DNA from: Paenibacillus spiritus
GTDB lineage: Bacteria > Bacillota > Bacilli > Paenibacillales > Paenibacillaceae
Assembly: GCF_008710135.1 (NCBI RefSeq)
Contig: NZ_VYKK01000022.1
Location: 124,001-188,000, forward strand
Direction of reading: 5' to 3'
Length of the DNA stretch: 64,000 nucleotides
The notes under the pieces are model-generated. The model worked only from the letters and a program-made list of their open reading frames with translations. It had not been told where the DNA came from and searched no databases. This document shows, piece by piece, positions 52,590 to 60,418 of this stretch. The position numbers and the translations under genes are program-made. Position 1 is the first letter of the stretch; every line of letters starts with the position of its first letter.

Positions 52590-54125
52590 ATGATCGCTAA
52601 ACGAAGCATGCTGAATATTGGAATCGGACTTTTGAGCCAGGCGGTTACCATTGCGCTCAGTTTTTTTATCCCCCGGCTGATTATGTTGAATTACGGCTCC
52701 GAAGCGAACGGTCTGGTAGCTTCCATCACCCAGATCATTGCTTACCTGGCCCTGCTGGAAGCGGGAGTGGGGGCGGCCTCGATCCAGGCGCTCTACCGTC
52801 CCATCGGACAGGGAGACCGCTCCAAGATCAATGAGATTCTCGCCGCAACTTCCGTCTATTACAAGCAGACCGGCATTTATTATTTCGTAGCGGTGCTGCT
52901 GATTGCCGGCGTCTATCCGTTCGTGGTCCATTCGGGATTCGACGCGGCGACCGTGATGCTGATCGTCTGCCTGAGCGGCCTTGGAGGCGCGGTGAATTAT
53001 TACCTTCAGGGCAAATTCCGCGTTCTGCTGATAGCCGAAGGCAAGAATTACATCGAATCCTCGGTCGTGACAATCGCCAATGTGGTCAACAGCGCCGTTC
53101 GGATTCTGCTGCTGCTTCAGGGTGCGAACATAATTGCCGTACAGGCCGTCTATCTGGTGATTGTGCTGCTTCAGATTGCCGTGTACCGCATCTATATCCG
53201 CAGGCATTACCGGTGGATCGATCTCAGCCGGAAGCCGGACTTCGAGGCGATCAGCCAGAAGAATTCGGCGCTTATCCACGAATTGTCCTATCTGATCTTC
53301 CGCAATACGGATATTATTGTCCTCTCCCTGTTCACCAACCTGAAGGTGGTCAGTCTGTATGTGCTGTACAACATGATCTTCAACGCGGTTGACAATTTGG
53401 TGCTCATGCTGAGCGGGAGCGTCCGGTTCGCACTGGGACAGAACTTTTTTGACAACAAGCCGAAATTCATGCGGATCTTCAATCTCTACGAGACGTATTA
53501 CATGGCGTTCATCTTCGCGACGATCAGCGTGGTGTACGTGATGGTCCTGCCGTTCATGTCGCTCTATACAGCCGGCGTCACCGACCAGAACTACATCGAC
53601 TACACGCTTCCTCTGCTGTTCGCCGTCTCCAAACTGCTGATCAACGCCCGCAGTCCGGTAGACAGCGTCATTGACGTCGCCGGCCATTTCAAGAACACCC
53701 AGGGACGCTCTATTCTGGAATCGGCGATCAATCTCGTCTGTTCCGTCGGCTTTGTGCTGATGTTCGGAATTTACGGAGTCCTGATGGGAACGATTGCGGC
53801 ACTGCTCTATCGCTCGATCGACATGATTCTGTACGCCAACGGCCGTCTCTTGGAGCGCAGTCCGTGGTTCACGCTGCGAAAATGGGGCATCAACGGCGCC
53901 CTGTTCGCCTCCGTCGTCGTGCTGGACCGGCATATAGACCTGCCCGTCCATTCCTACGGCAGCTTCTTCCTGTGGGGAATCGCCGTGGCGGTCGTCCTCT
54001 TTCCGGTCTACTTCGCCGCTGTATCGGCTGTGGAGCGGGAGGTCTTTGTTGAGCTGGCCGGTCTGGTCCGCTCGAAGCTGGGCCGGTTCCTTCCGGGAGG
54101 CAAAAGAGTGGTTCGGCAGCCTTAG
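52590..54125 (+). CDS. Polysaccharide flippase (Wzx/MATE-like)
   Basis: A 511-residue membrane protein with 12 to 14 helices of the polysaccharide-export (MOP) superfamily. The N terminus (SMLNIGIGLLSQAVTIALSF, then RLIMLNYGSEANGLVASITQ) is the typical Wzx start. RNTDIIVLSLFTNLKVVSLY in the middle carries the conserved Asn-Thr-Asp. It moves lipid-linked sugar units across the membrane. GAGAGGAG precedes the ATG. Third gene of the GT-GT-flippase operon. No polymerase or chain-length regulator is in the window, so the pathway is incomplete here. Confidence 0.88.
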   Translation: MIAKRSMLNIGIGLLSQAVTIALSFFIPRLIMLNYGSEANGLVASITQIIAYLALLEAGVGAASIQALYRPIGQGDRSKINEILAATSVYYKQTGIYYFVAVLLIAGVYPFVVHSGFDAATVMLIVCLSGLGGAVNYYLQGKFRVLLIAEGKNYIESSVVTIANVVNSAVRILLLLQGANIIAVQAVYLVIVLLQIAVYRIYIRRHYRWIDLSRKPDFEAISQKNSALIHELSYLIFRNTDIIVLSLFTNLKVVSLYVLYNMIFNAVDNLVLMLSGSVRFALGQNFFDNKPKFMRIFNLYETYYMAFIFATISVVYVMVLPFMSLYTAGVTDQNYIDYTLPLLFAVSKLLINARSPVDSVIDVAGHFKNTQGRSILESAINLVCSVGFVLMFGIYGVLMGTIAALLYRSIDMILYANGRLLERSPWFTLRKWGINGALFASVVVLDRHIDLPVHSYGSFFLWGIAVAVVLFPVYFAAVSAVEREVFVELAGLVRSKLGRFLPGGKRVVRQP

Positions 54126-54158
54126 GCCGCCGAAGCCCGCTGTGCGCCGGCATGAGAC

Positions 54159-54192
54159 AAGCCGCCTTTCCGTATAGGGGAGGCGGCTTTGC
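54159..54192 (+). terminator. Terminator after the flippase gene
   Basis: AAGCCGCCT pairs with AGGCGGCTT over 9 bp, followed by TGCTTGTG. The U-tract is weak. Confidence 0.55.
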
Positions 54193-54271
54193 TTGTGCTG
54201 CGGCAGAAGTGAAGAGAAGAGCGGCAGTCTGGGTAATGAAGGATAAGAAGACAAGCCGGGAGGAGATCCGC

Positions 54272-54565
54272 ATGAAGAATCCGATCAAGGGATGGACAGA
54301 CAGCATACAGAACCTGAAGCAGTCGCTGGACGGCGTCAAACAATCCGCGAACAAGATGAAGGCCAATCTGGATGAGGTGAAGCAGGGCATTCAGGCCACG
54401 AAGGATCAGGCTATGGAGCGCGGCGAGTTCGTCCAGGCGGAGTGGAGCCGGGCCAAGGCGTTGATCGAAGAGAGCAAGCTGGCGATCTCCGAAGCGAAGG
54501 AGTCGGCAGCGGCGGAGGCGGAGCTGCTGCTTCACGAGAAACGGCTCGCGAACAAGAGCCTGTAA
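54272..54565 (+). CDS. Small coiled-coil protein, function unknown
   Basis: A 97-residue, almost entirely alpha-helical and charged protein (SIQNLKQSLDGVKQSANKMK, then KANLDEVKQGIQATKDQAME). Heptad-like hydrophobic spacing predicts a coiled coil over residues 8 to 90. It has no signal peptide or membrane helix. ATG 54272 follows GGGAGGAG at 6 nt; the longer frame upstream runs through the terminator. It vaguely resembles YtxH-type or apolipophorin-like helical proteins, but I do not assign it. Confidence 0.7.
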   Translation: MKNPIKGWTDSIQNLKQSLDGVKQSANKMKANLDEVKQGIQATKDQAMERGEFVQAEWSRAKALIEESKLAISEAKESAAAEAELLLHEKRLANKSL

Positions 54566-54570
54566 AGGCG

Positions 54571-54616
54571 GCGCTTGGGTCAGCCCGGTAGTTGGGGTCA
54601 GCCCGGGCGCTTTTGT
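54571..54616 (+). terminator. Terminator after the coiled-coil gene
   Basis: GCGCTTGGG pairs with CCCGGGCGC (two G-U pairs), followed by TTTTGT. The loop includes a repeated GGGTCAGCCCGG. Confidence 0.5.
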
Positions 54617-54743
54617 CTGTTCGGGAGCTTTTGTCAGAATCGTAACGAAAGAACAGCGGAAATGTTACTTTCCCCCGTCTGAATTCAGGTAAGCTGATAG
54701 GCGCGGGAGGTTACCGCACTTTCATTGCGAAGGAGAGAGCAGA

Positions 54744-55709
54744 ATGAAGCGCATACCATCCAAAATAAGCCGGATCTTCGGTGCGGGACTGGCCTCCGTG
54801 CTTCTGGCCGCCGGATGCGGCGGCTCGCGGTGGGACTTGGCCGGCCGCGAAGCGCTGGCCGCACCGGGCGCAGCCGCCGGGAAGATCACGGCATTCCGGC
54901 AGGGAACGGTGTATGGCTTTGACTCGGCCTCCGCCCGGAGTATCGCTTACGATGCCGGACATACCTTCCGGCTCGGAAAGGACGGGCAGGTGCTGCTGTC
55001 CTATAACCGGGGCCGGTTGGAGGCAGCGGCTCCGCTGCATCTGTTCCCGCCGGGAACAGGAGACGAGGAGCGGCAGAGCGACCAGTCGGGCTTCTACCTC
55101 TCGCCGGAGCTGACTGCCATTGCCTACAGCACGGCCAGGGGAGCGGACGGGACAGCGCCGATCCAGGCGCTGATCTCGAATGACGCCGGGAGAACCTGGA
55201 CGACGAATCAGATTGACGGCAGCCAGGCGGGCTCCCCCCGATTCATCGGATTCCGCAACAGCCGGGAGGGCTGGACGGTAACGACGGCGTTTCAGGGCAT
55301 GGGACGGGAGGAGCATGCCGTGTATCTGACCTCCGACGGAGGGCGGACTTGGCGGAGAGCCCCCGGGAATATGAACGACGTCTACGCCCGGGTGATGACC
55401 GGAGCGGGTTTTGTAAGCCGGACGACCGGATTTGCAGGCTTCCGCTACGAATTTGCGGATTTTCAGCCGGCTATTCTACAGACCCGCGACGGGGGCCGGA
55501 CCTGGAGCAGGCTTCGCGTGAAGCTGCCCGGCGAGTTCTCCGCGTATGGCCTGACGCCGCTCTCTCCCGTGTTTTTCGGAGCCGAGGGACGATATCCCGT
55601 GCTTATGAGCCGGGACGGCGCGAGCGATATTGTCGGAACGCTCACGCTGGTGAGCCATGATTACGGCCGAAGCTGGGCGTATGACGCTGGCCGGGTTCGC
55701 TGGAACTAG
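54744..55709 (+). CDS. Lipoprotein with BNR/Asp-box beta-propeller repeats
   Basis: A 321-residue secreted lipoprotein. The lipobox LLAAGC is at about residues 20 to 25. Four Asp-box-like repeats are visible: SNDAGRTWTT, TSDGGRTWRR, TRDGGRTWSR and SHDYGRSWAY, evenly spaced at about 45 to 60 residues. That is the pattern of sialidase-like or Ycf48-like propellers. No sialidase Arg triad or catalytic Asp can be placed, so a binding role is more likely than an enzyme. GAAGGAGAG precedes the ATG. It is a single gene. Confidence 0.82.
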   Translation: MKRIPSKISRIFGAGLASVLLAAGCGGSRWDLAGREALAAPGAAAGKITAFRQGTVYGFDSASARSIAYDAGHTFRLGKDGQVLLSYNRGRLEAAAPLHLFPPGTGDEERQSDQSGFYLSPELTAIAYSTARGADGTAPIQALISNDAGRTWTTNQIDGSQAGSPRFIGFRNSREGWTVTTAFQGMGREEHAVYLTSDGGRTWRRAPGNMNDVYARVMTGAGFVSRTTGFAGFRYEFADFQPAILQTRDGGRTWSRLRVKLPGEFSAYGLTPLSPVFFGAEGRYPVLMSRDGASDIVGTLTLVSHDYGRSWAYDAGRVRWN

Positions 55710-55884
55710 GCAAGTCCGGAGCCGGCTCAAGAATCTGCCCGGGAACCGGCCCTTCATCTGTCCGGCCATCCGTTCAGGACCGTTCCTCTGGCCGGAGGCG
55801 TCCGGGGGATGCTAGAATAGAGGGCATACCGCCGGCAGAGTGGACAGAGCCGGACAAATCAAGCAGGGGAGTAGAGATACCGCC

Positions 55885-56643
55885 ATGAATGATACCCTTC
55901 GCACGTTATTCAACCACCGATCCCACAAAAGCTTCGCCGACCGCCCCGTATCGGCGGAGACGGTCCGTACCGTGGCGGAAGCGGCCCGTTCGCTGCCGTC
56001 CTGGGTCAACGGCCAGCATGTCACCATCATCGAAGTCCGCGACGAAGCGGTCAAAGGGGAGCTGGCCGCGCTGAGCGGGAATCAGGCCCATGTAGCAGCA
56101 GCGCCGGTCTTCCTGGTCTTCTGTATGGATCTGGCCCGCGCGGCGTATGCCGCCCAGCAGGAGGGCCAGCCGTTCGAGGCGGACAACGACGCCGACGCGA
56201 TTCTCGTCGGAGCGACCGATGTCGGCATCCAGCTCGGCGGAGCGGTGGCTGCGGCGGAATCGCTGGGACTCGGCACGATTCCGATCGGCGGCATCCGCCG
56301 TCATACGGCCCGGGTGATCGAGCTTCTGGAGCTGCCCCGGCATGTCTTTCCGCTGGTCGGGCTCTGCCTAGGGTACCCGGCCGGGGAGCCGGCGCAGAAG
56401 CCGAGACTGCCGCTCGGTCTGGTGCTGCATGAAGGGAAATATCAGGGGATTGACCCGGAGCTGATGGAAGCGTACAACGCCGAGTACCGGACGTATACCC
56501 GGGAGCATGAGCGGACGGAGCGGAGCTGGACGGAGATTATCGCTCATTTCTACGGACTCAATCCCCGTTACGGCGATTCACAGGATACGCTTCGGCGGCA
56601 GGGGTACAGCTGGGGCGGCGCCCAAGAGGATGAGCAGCGGTGA
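55885..56643 (+). CDS. NfsA/NfrA-type FMN-dependent nitroreductase
   Basis: A 252-residue flavoprotein of the NADPH-dependent oxidoreductase group. NHRSHKSFADRPV at about residues 10 to 22 is the FMN phosphate site, ADNDADAILVGATDVGIQL lies over the flavin, and GLGTIPIGGIRR and PLVGLCLGYPA complete the fold. It reduces nitro compounds, quinones or free flavin. The start ATG 55885 follows GGGGAG. It overlaps the LysR gene by 4 bp (GTGA), so the two are translationally coupled, with LysR as the likely controller. Confidence 0.88.
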   Translation: MNDTLRTLFNHRSHKSFADRPVSAETVRTVAEAARSLPSWVNGQHVTIIEVRDEAVKGELAALSGNQAHVAAAPVFLVFCMDLARAAYAAQQEGQPFEADNDADAILVGATDVGIQLGGAVAAAESLGLGTIPIGGIRRHTARVIELLELPRHVFPLVGLCLGYPAGEPAQKPRLPLGLVLHEGKYQGIDPELMEAYNAEYRTYTREHERTERSWTEIIAHFYGLNPRYGDSQDTLRRQGYSWGGAQEDEQR

Positions 56644-57551
56644 CCCTGCAGCAGTTAAAATATGTGCTGGAGATTGCCGGCAGCGGCTCCATGAACGAGG
56701 CGGCCAAACGGCTGTTCATCTCCCAGCCGAGTCTGTCCAGCGCGGTCCGCGATCTGGAAGAGGAGATCGGGGTCACGATCTTCGAGCGGACGAACAAAGG
56801 CATTACGCTCTCGAAGGAAGGGGCGGAATTCCTCGGCTATGCCCGCCAGGTGGTTGAGCAGGCGGAGCTGCTGGAGAGCCGCTATCTGAATGCGAAGCCT
56901 TCGCCGCAGCATTTCAGCGTATCCGCGCAGCATTATGCGTTCGCAGTGGAGGCTTTTGTCCACCTGGTCCGGGAATACGGACAAGAGGAGTACGAGCTGG
57001 CGCTGCGCGAGACGAAGACGTATGAGATTATTCAGGACGTCAAGACGATGCGCAGCGAGATCGGGGTTCTCTACCTGAACGATTTCAACGAGAAGGTCGT
57101 CGGGAAGCTGCTGAAGGAGGCCGGACTTCAGTTCACGAGCCTGTTCACGGCGCAGCCGCATATATTCATCAGCATCTACAATCCGCTCGCCCGGCAGGAT
57201 CGGGTGACCATTGACCAGCTTCAGGCCTACCCTTACCTGAGCTTCGAGCAGGGAGAATACAATTCGTTTCATTTTGCCGAAGAGATTCTGAGTACGCTGT
57301 CCCACCCCAAAAGCATTGTCGTCAACGACCGCGCGACGCTCTTCAATCTGTTGATCGGGTTGAACGGCTACACGATTTCGACCGGCGTGTTGAGCCGGGA
57401 TCTGAACGGCAACGAGATTATCCCGGTTCCGCTGGAATGCGACGAGACGATTCGCGTGGGCTGGATCAGCCACCGGAAGGTTCCGCTCTCCAGGCTTGCC
57501 GAGGCCTATGTCGAAGAACTGAAGAAGGCTACAGCGGCCGGTATAGTCTAA
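56640..57551 (+). CDS. LysR-family transcriptional regulator
   Basis: A 303-residue regulator. The N-terminal HTH is TLQQLKYVLEIAGSGSMNEA and KRLFISQPSLSSAVRDLEEE. The co-inducer domain spans about 90 to 295. The GTG start overlaps the stop of the nitroreductase gene. CTATA/TATAG half-sites lie across its own stop codon and in front of the next gene, which may be its targets. The effector is unknown. Confidence 0.9.
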   Translation: MTLQQLKYVLEIAGSGSMNEAAKRLFISQPSLSSAVRDLEEEIGVTIFERTNKGITLSKEGAEFLGYARQVVEQAELLESRYLNAKPSPQHFSVSAQHYAFAVEAFVHLVREYGQEEYELALRETKTYEIIQDVKTMRSEIGVLYLNDFNEKVVGKLLKEAGLQFTSLFTAQPHIFISIYNPLARQDRVTIDQLQAYPYLSFEQGEYNSFHFAEEILSTLSHPKSIVVNDRATLFNLLIGLNGYTISTGVLSRDLNGNEIIPVPLECDETIRVGWISHRKVPLSRLAEAYVEELKKATAAGIV

Positions 57552-57569
57552 AGCTATAACCAGCTATAG
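57542..57569 (+). promoter_or_regulatory. Candidate LysR binding half-sites
   Basis: TATAG (57542), CTATA (57554) and TATAG (57565) alternate in orientation with spacers of 7 and 6 bp. The second pair, CTATA-N6-TATAG, contains the T-N11-A LysR core. The first half-site overlaps the end of the lysR gene. Confidence 0.5.
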
Positions 57570-57662
57570 AAATTGGACGTTACCGGCTCTTCTGCGGAAT
57601 GTGCTATCTTTCTTGTAACGCGAGGCAAGGCAAGAGATACCATCCCGGAGGAGACGATAGCG

Positions 57663-58817
57663 ATGAGCACAGTGACGAACGGAACAACACGGCGGACCCG
57701 TACCCCATACCGGCATGATATGGTCGGCAGCTTCCTGCGGCCGCAGGCGCTGAAGGACGCCAGAGAGAAATGGGCCCGGGGAGAGATCCCGGCTGAAGAA
57801 CTGCGCGCGGTGGAAGATGCGGAGATTATCCGCCTGGTCGAGAAGCAGAAGAGCGTTGGCCTGAAGGCAGTGACGGACGGCGAGTTCCGGCGTTCCTGGT
57901 GGCACCTGGATTTCATGTGGGGGCTGGACGGCGTAGTAAAGGCGGAGAGCGGGCAGGGCTACCTGTTCCACGGAATCGAGACGCGGGCGGAGACGGCCCG
58001 TCTCACCGGCCGCATCCGGTTCACGGCGGATCATCCGTTCCTGGATCATTACCGGTTCCTGCACCGTCTGGCAGGGGATGACGCGGTTGCCCGGCAGACG
58101 CTGCCTGCGCCGGCGCAATTCCTGGCAGAGCTGCAGCGTCCGGAGAACGCCGCCTCCACGGCGGCGGTGTATGCCGATGCCGATGCCGATCGTCTGCTTA
58201 CGGATATCGCCGCGGCTTACCGGGAGGCGATTCTCGCCTTCTACGAAGCCGGCTGCCGGAGCATCCAGCTGGATGACTGCACCTGGGGCATGCTGTGCGA
58301 CGCGGGCTTCCGCGAGACGCTGGAACGCAGCGGAGGTTCCGCGGAAGACGCTGCGGCAGCCTATGCCCGCGTCAACCGGGAAGCTATCCGGGGATTGCCC
58401 GAGGATCTGGCGGTAACGACGCATGTGTGCCGCGGCAACTATGCCTCGGCCTGGGCTTCTTCCGGCGGCTACGAGCCGGTAGCCGATACGCTGTTCGGCA
58501 TGGAGGAATACGACGGCTACTATCTGGAGTTCGATACGGACCGTTCGGGCGGATTCGCCCCGCTGTCCGCCCTCGGAGACCGCCAGGTGGTGCTGGGTCT
58601 GATCTCCTCGAAGGATGGGGAACTGGAAGACAAGGACGCGATTGTCGGCCGGGTCCGGGAAGCTGCCCGGATCGTCGGCCTGGACCATATCTGCTTAAGC
58701 CCGCAGTGCGGCTTCGCCTCCACGGAGGAAGGCAACCTGCTGACGGAGGAGCAGCAGTGGCGGAAGCTTGAGCTGATCAAGGAAATCGCCGACGAGCTGT
58801 GGACGGATGAGCCATAA
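57663..58817 (+). CDS. MetE C-terminal-like methyltransferase (YxjG/YxjH family)
   Basis: A 384-residue protein related to the catalytic half of cobalamin-independent methionine synthase. The zinc ligands can be placed in TTHVCRGNY and CLSPQCGFAST. Other family stretches are RHDMVGSFLRPQALKDARE, VTDGEFRRSWWHLDF and IQLDDCTWGMLC. YxjG/YxjH-type proteins transfer a methyl group to a thiol, often homocysteine, from a donor that is not settled. ATG 57663 follows GGAGGAG. It follows lysR with about 110 bp between, and no S-box riboswitch is visible there. Confidence 0.87.
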   Translation: MSTVTNGTTRRTRTPYRHDMVGSFLRPQALKDAREKWARGEIPAEELRAVEDAEIIRLVEKQKSVGLKAVTDGEFRRSWWHLDFMWGLDGVVKAESGQGYLFHGIETRAETARLTGRIRFTADHPFLDHYRFLHRLAGDDAVARQTLPAPAQFLAELQRPENAASTAAVYADADADRLLTDIAAAYREAILAFYEAGCRSIQLDDCTWGMLCDAGFRETLERSGGSAEDAAAAYARVNREAIRGLPEDLAVTTHVCRGNYASAWASSGGYEPVADTLFGMEEYDGYYLEFDTDRSGGFAPLSALGDRQVVLGLISSKDGELEDKDAIVGRVREAARIVGLDHICLSPQCGFASTEEGNLLTEEQQWRKLELIKEIADELWTDEP

Positions 58818-58893
58818 GCCTGAAGTCTGAACCGGCAGGGCAAGAGACGGCCTGGCCCTGCTCCGAATGTTCCATAGACAAAAAAGCCAGACC

Positions 58894-58936
58894 AAGAGCC
58901 GCCCAGAAGAGAAGCTTCCGGGCGGCTCTTGCTTGC
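58894..58936. terminator. Bidirectional terminator between the MetE-like gene and the minus-strand glycosyltransferase
   Basis: A perfect 11-bp stem AAGAGCCGCCC with GGGCGGCTCTT between convergent genes. Confidence 0.7.
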
Positions 58937-58995
58937 TTGTCTTTAGGGAAGAAACGGGGAGAGGGTTTAGGAGACCTCGGCGGAAGCCGGAAGGT

Positions 58996-60009
58996 CTACT
59001 TGCCCGTTTTGCGAAGGAAGGTAAAGTTGCTGTACATATAATGATAGAAGGACTTGTTCGTGGCGATGAGCAGGGCAAAGGCCTTGGCGCGGAGGTCGAT
59101 ATTGCGGGCCGAGACGATGACGCCCAGATTCCGGCGGATAAACGCTTCTACTTCCTTAGCCGAGCTGCTCTGGTCGGGAAGAAGCTTCTCGCGCAGCAGA
59201 TAATTATAGAGATCCATGCCTTCGCTGACGATAATGTTGATGGATGCATTCCAGACGGAAGGGGAGATGATGTTCCGGTACTGCTTCAGAAGCGTATTGT
59301 GCCGTTCGTTGACGGCGTAGAACTTCTGGCGCAGCTTCCGCACGCTGCTGTTCCCGGTAATGCTGCTTCCCCGCTTCACGTAGTAATAGAGAGGACGGTC
59401 TACGAGCGCCACCCGGGATGCCTTGATGAAGAGCTGGTAGACGGTGAGGATGTCTTCGTAATCGATGCCTACCGGATAGCGGACGCCGTCAAAGAGCTCG
59501 CGCTTGAACAGCTTATCCCAGGCGTAGCTCTTGATCCGCTGGTCGAGGATGATCTCGGTAACGGCTTCGACGTTGCCCAGAACGGCATCGCCTCCGAATG
59601 TGTTGATCCGCTCGGCCCGGCCGTCCTCTTCCGAGTAGTGGCAGCAGACGGCGATATCGGCGTTCTGTTCGGTGACGGCGCGGTGAAGCTGCTCCAGCAT
59701 ATCGGGGGCGATCCAGTCGTCGGAGTCGATGAACGCGATATACCGGCCGACCGCGATATCCAGGCCGAAGTTGCGGGCGTCGGAGAGGCCGCCGTTGGGT
59801 TTGTGCAGCGCTTTGATGCGGCTGTCCCGCTCCGCATAGGCATCGCAGATGGCGGGACAGTTATCCGGAGATCCGTCGTCAACCAGGATCAGCTCGAAAT
59901 TCGCGAACGTCTGTCCCAGAATGGATTCGACGCACTTCTCCAGATAATCCTCCACTTTATAGCAAGGAACGATGATGCTGATTTCCGGACGCGGCACGAT
60001 GGTCTTCAC
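58996..60009 (-). CDS. Family 2 glycosyltransferase, paralogue of the gene at 50371
   Basis: A 337-residue GT2 enzyme. It begins EISIIVPCYKVEDYLEKCVE, then LILVDDGSPDNCPAIC, GGLSDARNFGLDIAVG and FIDSDDWIAPDML, aligning along almost its whole length with the plus-strand protein at 50371 to 51387, including the ADIAVCCHY segment and a region like LVDRPLYYYVKRGSSI. The start is GTG 60009 with AAAGGG almost adjacent; GTG 59997 is an alternative. It is a single gene, with no flippase next to it. Confidence 0.87.
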   Translation of the reverse strand: MKTIVPRPEISIIVPCYKVEDYLEKCVESILGQTFANFELILVDDGSPDNCPAICDAYAERDSRIKALHKPNGGLSDARNFGLDIAVGRYIAFIDSDDWIAPDMLEQLHRAVTEQNADIAVCCHYSEEDGRAERINTFGGDAVLGNVEAVTEIILDQRIKSYAWDKLFKRELFDGVRYPVGIDYEDILTVYQLFIKASRVALVDRPLYYYVKRGSSITGNSSVRKLRQKFYAVNERHNTLLKQYRNIISPSVWNASINIIVSEGMDLYNYLLREKLLPDQSSSAKEVEAFIRRNLGVIVSARNIDLRAKAFALLIATNKSFYHYMYSNFTFLRKTGK

Positions 60010-60037
60010 CCTTTCGCTTCAGTTTCTGATACCCCAA

Positions 60038-60066
60038 ATAATAGGGAAGGGCCGGAGAAAGGTCAA
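60038..60066 (-). promoter_or_regulatory. Promoter of the minus-strand glycosyltransferase gene
   Basis: On the minus strand, TTGACC and TATTAT with 17 bp spacing. The -35 is the end of the conserved 61-bp element. Confidence 0.65.
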
Positions 60067-60121
60067 TGCACTTTCAGAAAACACGGCAAAAATGGCTCGA
60101 ACGTAGTAGAGATTCCTACTC
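60061..60121 (-). promoter_or_regulatory. 61-bp conserved upstream element, copy 2
   Basis: The reverse complement matches 50252 to 50312 at 55 of 61 positions, with the same end at the -35 box. The inverted repeat here is AGTAG/CTACT. Confidence 0.8.
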
Positions 60122-60196
60122 TTGAAGTGGCAGCGGAGTGCCGGATTAGATGTAGAGATCCGTTTATTTCGTGAAGAAACGGGTATAGCTAAATCG

Positions 60197-60224
60197 AACA
60201 CTCTCTATGGCCGTTTAGAGTGTT
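60197..60224. other. Inverted repeat upstream of the carboxynorspermidine genes
   Basis: AACACTCT and AGAGTGTT are a perfect 8-bp inverted repeat with a 12 bp spacer. Just upstream CCGTTT and AAACGG (about 60164 to 60188) form another. They lie between the two divergent promoters and could be operators or remnants. The rest of the 60010 to 60418 gap is AT-rich. Confidence 0.35.
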
Positions 60225-60319
60225 AAAGCATGGAAAACGCAGGTTTACGGTGGATTCTGGAGAATTTCAGAGCAAACCCAGAGTCCCTTTCAACTTTTTG
60301 CGGAATTCGTCGATTTTTA

Positions 60320-60348
60320 TTGATTATTTACGGCCATTTCTGTATAAT
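60320..60348 (+). promoter_or_regulatory. Sigma-A promoter of the carboxynorspermidine operon
   Basis: TTGATT and TATAAT with 17 bp spacing, about 70 bp before the first gene. Confidence 0.75.
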
Positions 60349-60418
60349 CAGCGTTGTCGTTTTCAGGACGGGGTACCCCTCCGGGGCTTACCCACAAAAC
60401 TTTGAGGAGGTCATCATT

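Noticed and set aside
52587..54254. 555-residue open frame antisense to the flippase gene
   Set aside because: It is the mirror of a hydrophobic membrane protein, rich in His, Asp and Gln, with no motif. The plus-strand reading is a clear Wzx-type flippase.
57552..57662. S-box (SAM-I) riboswitch ahead of the MetE-like gene
   Set aside because: Only about 110 bp are available, no S-box core or anti-terminator pair is present, and the sequence fits LysR half-sites instead.
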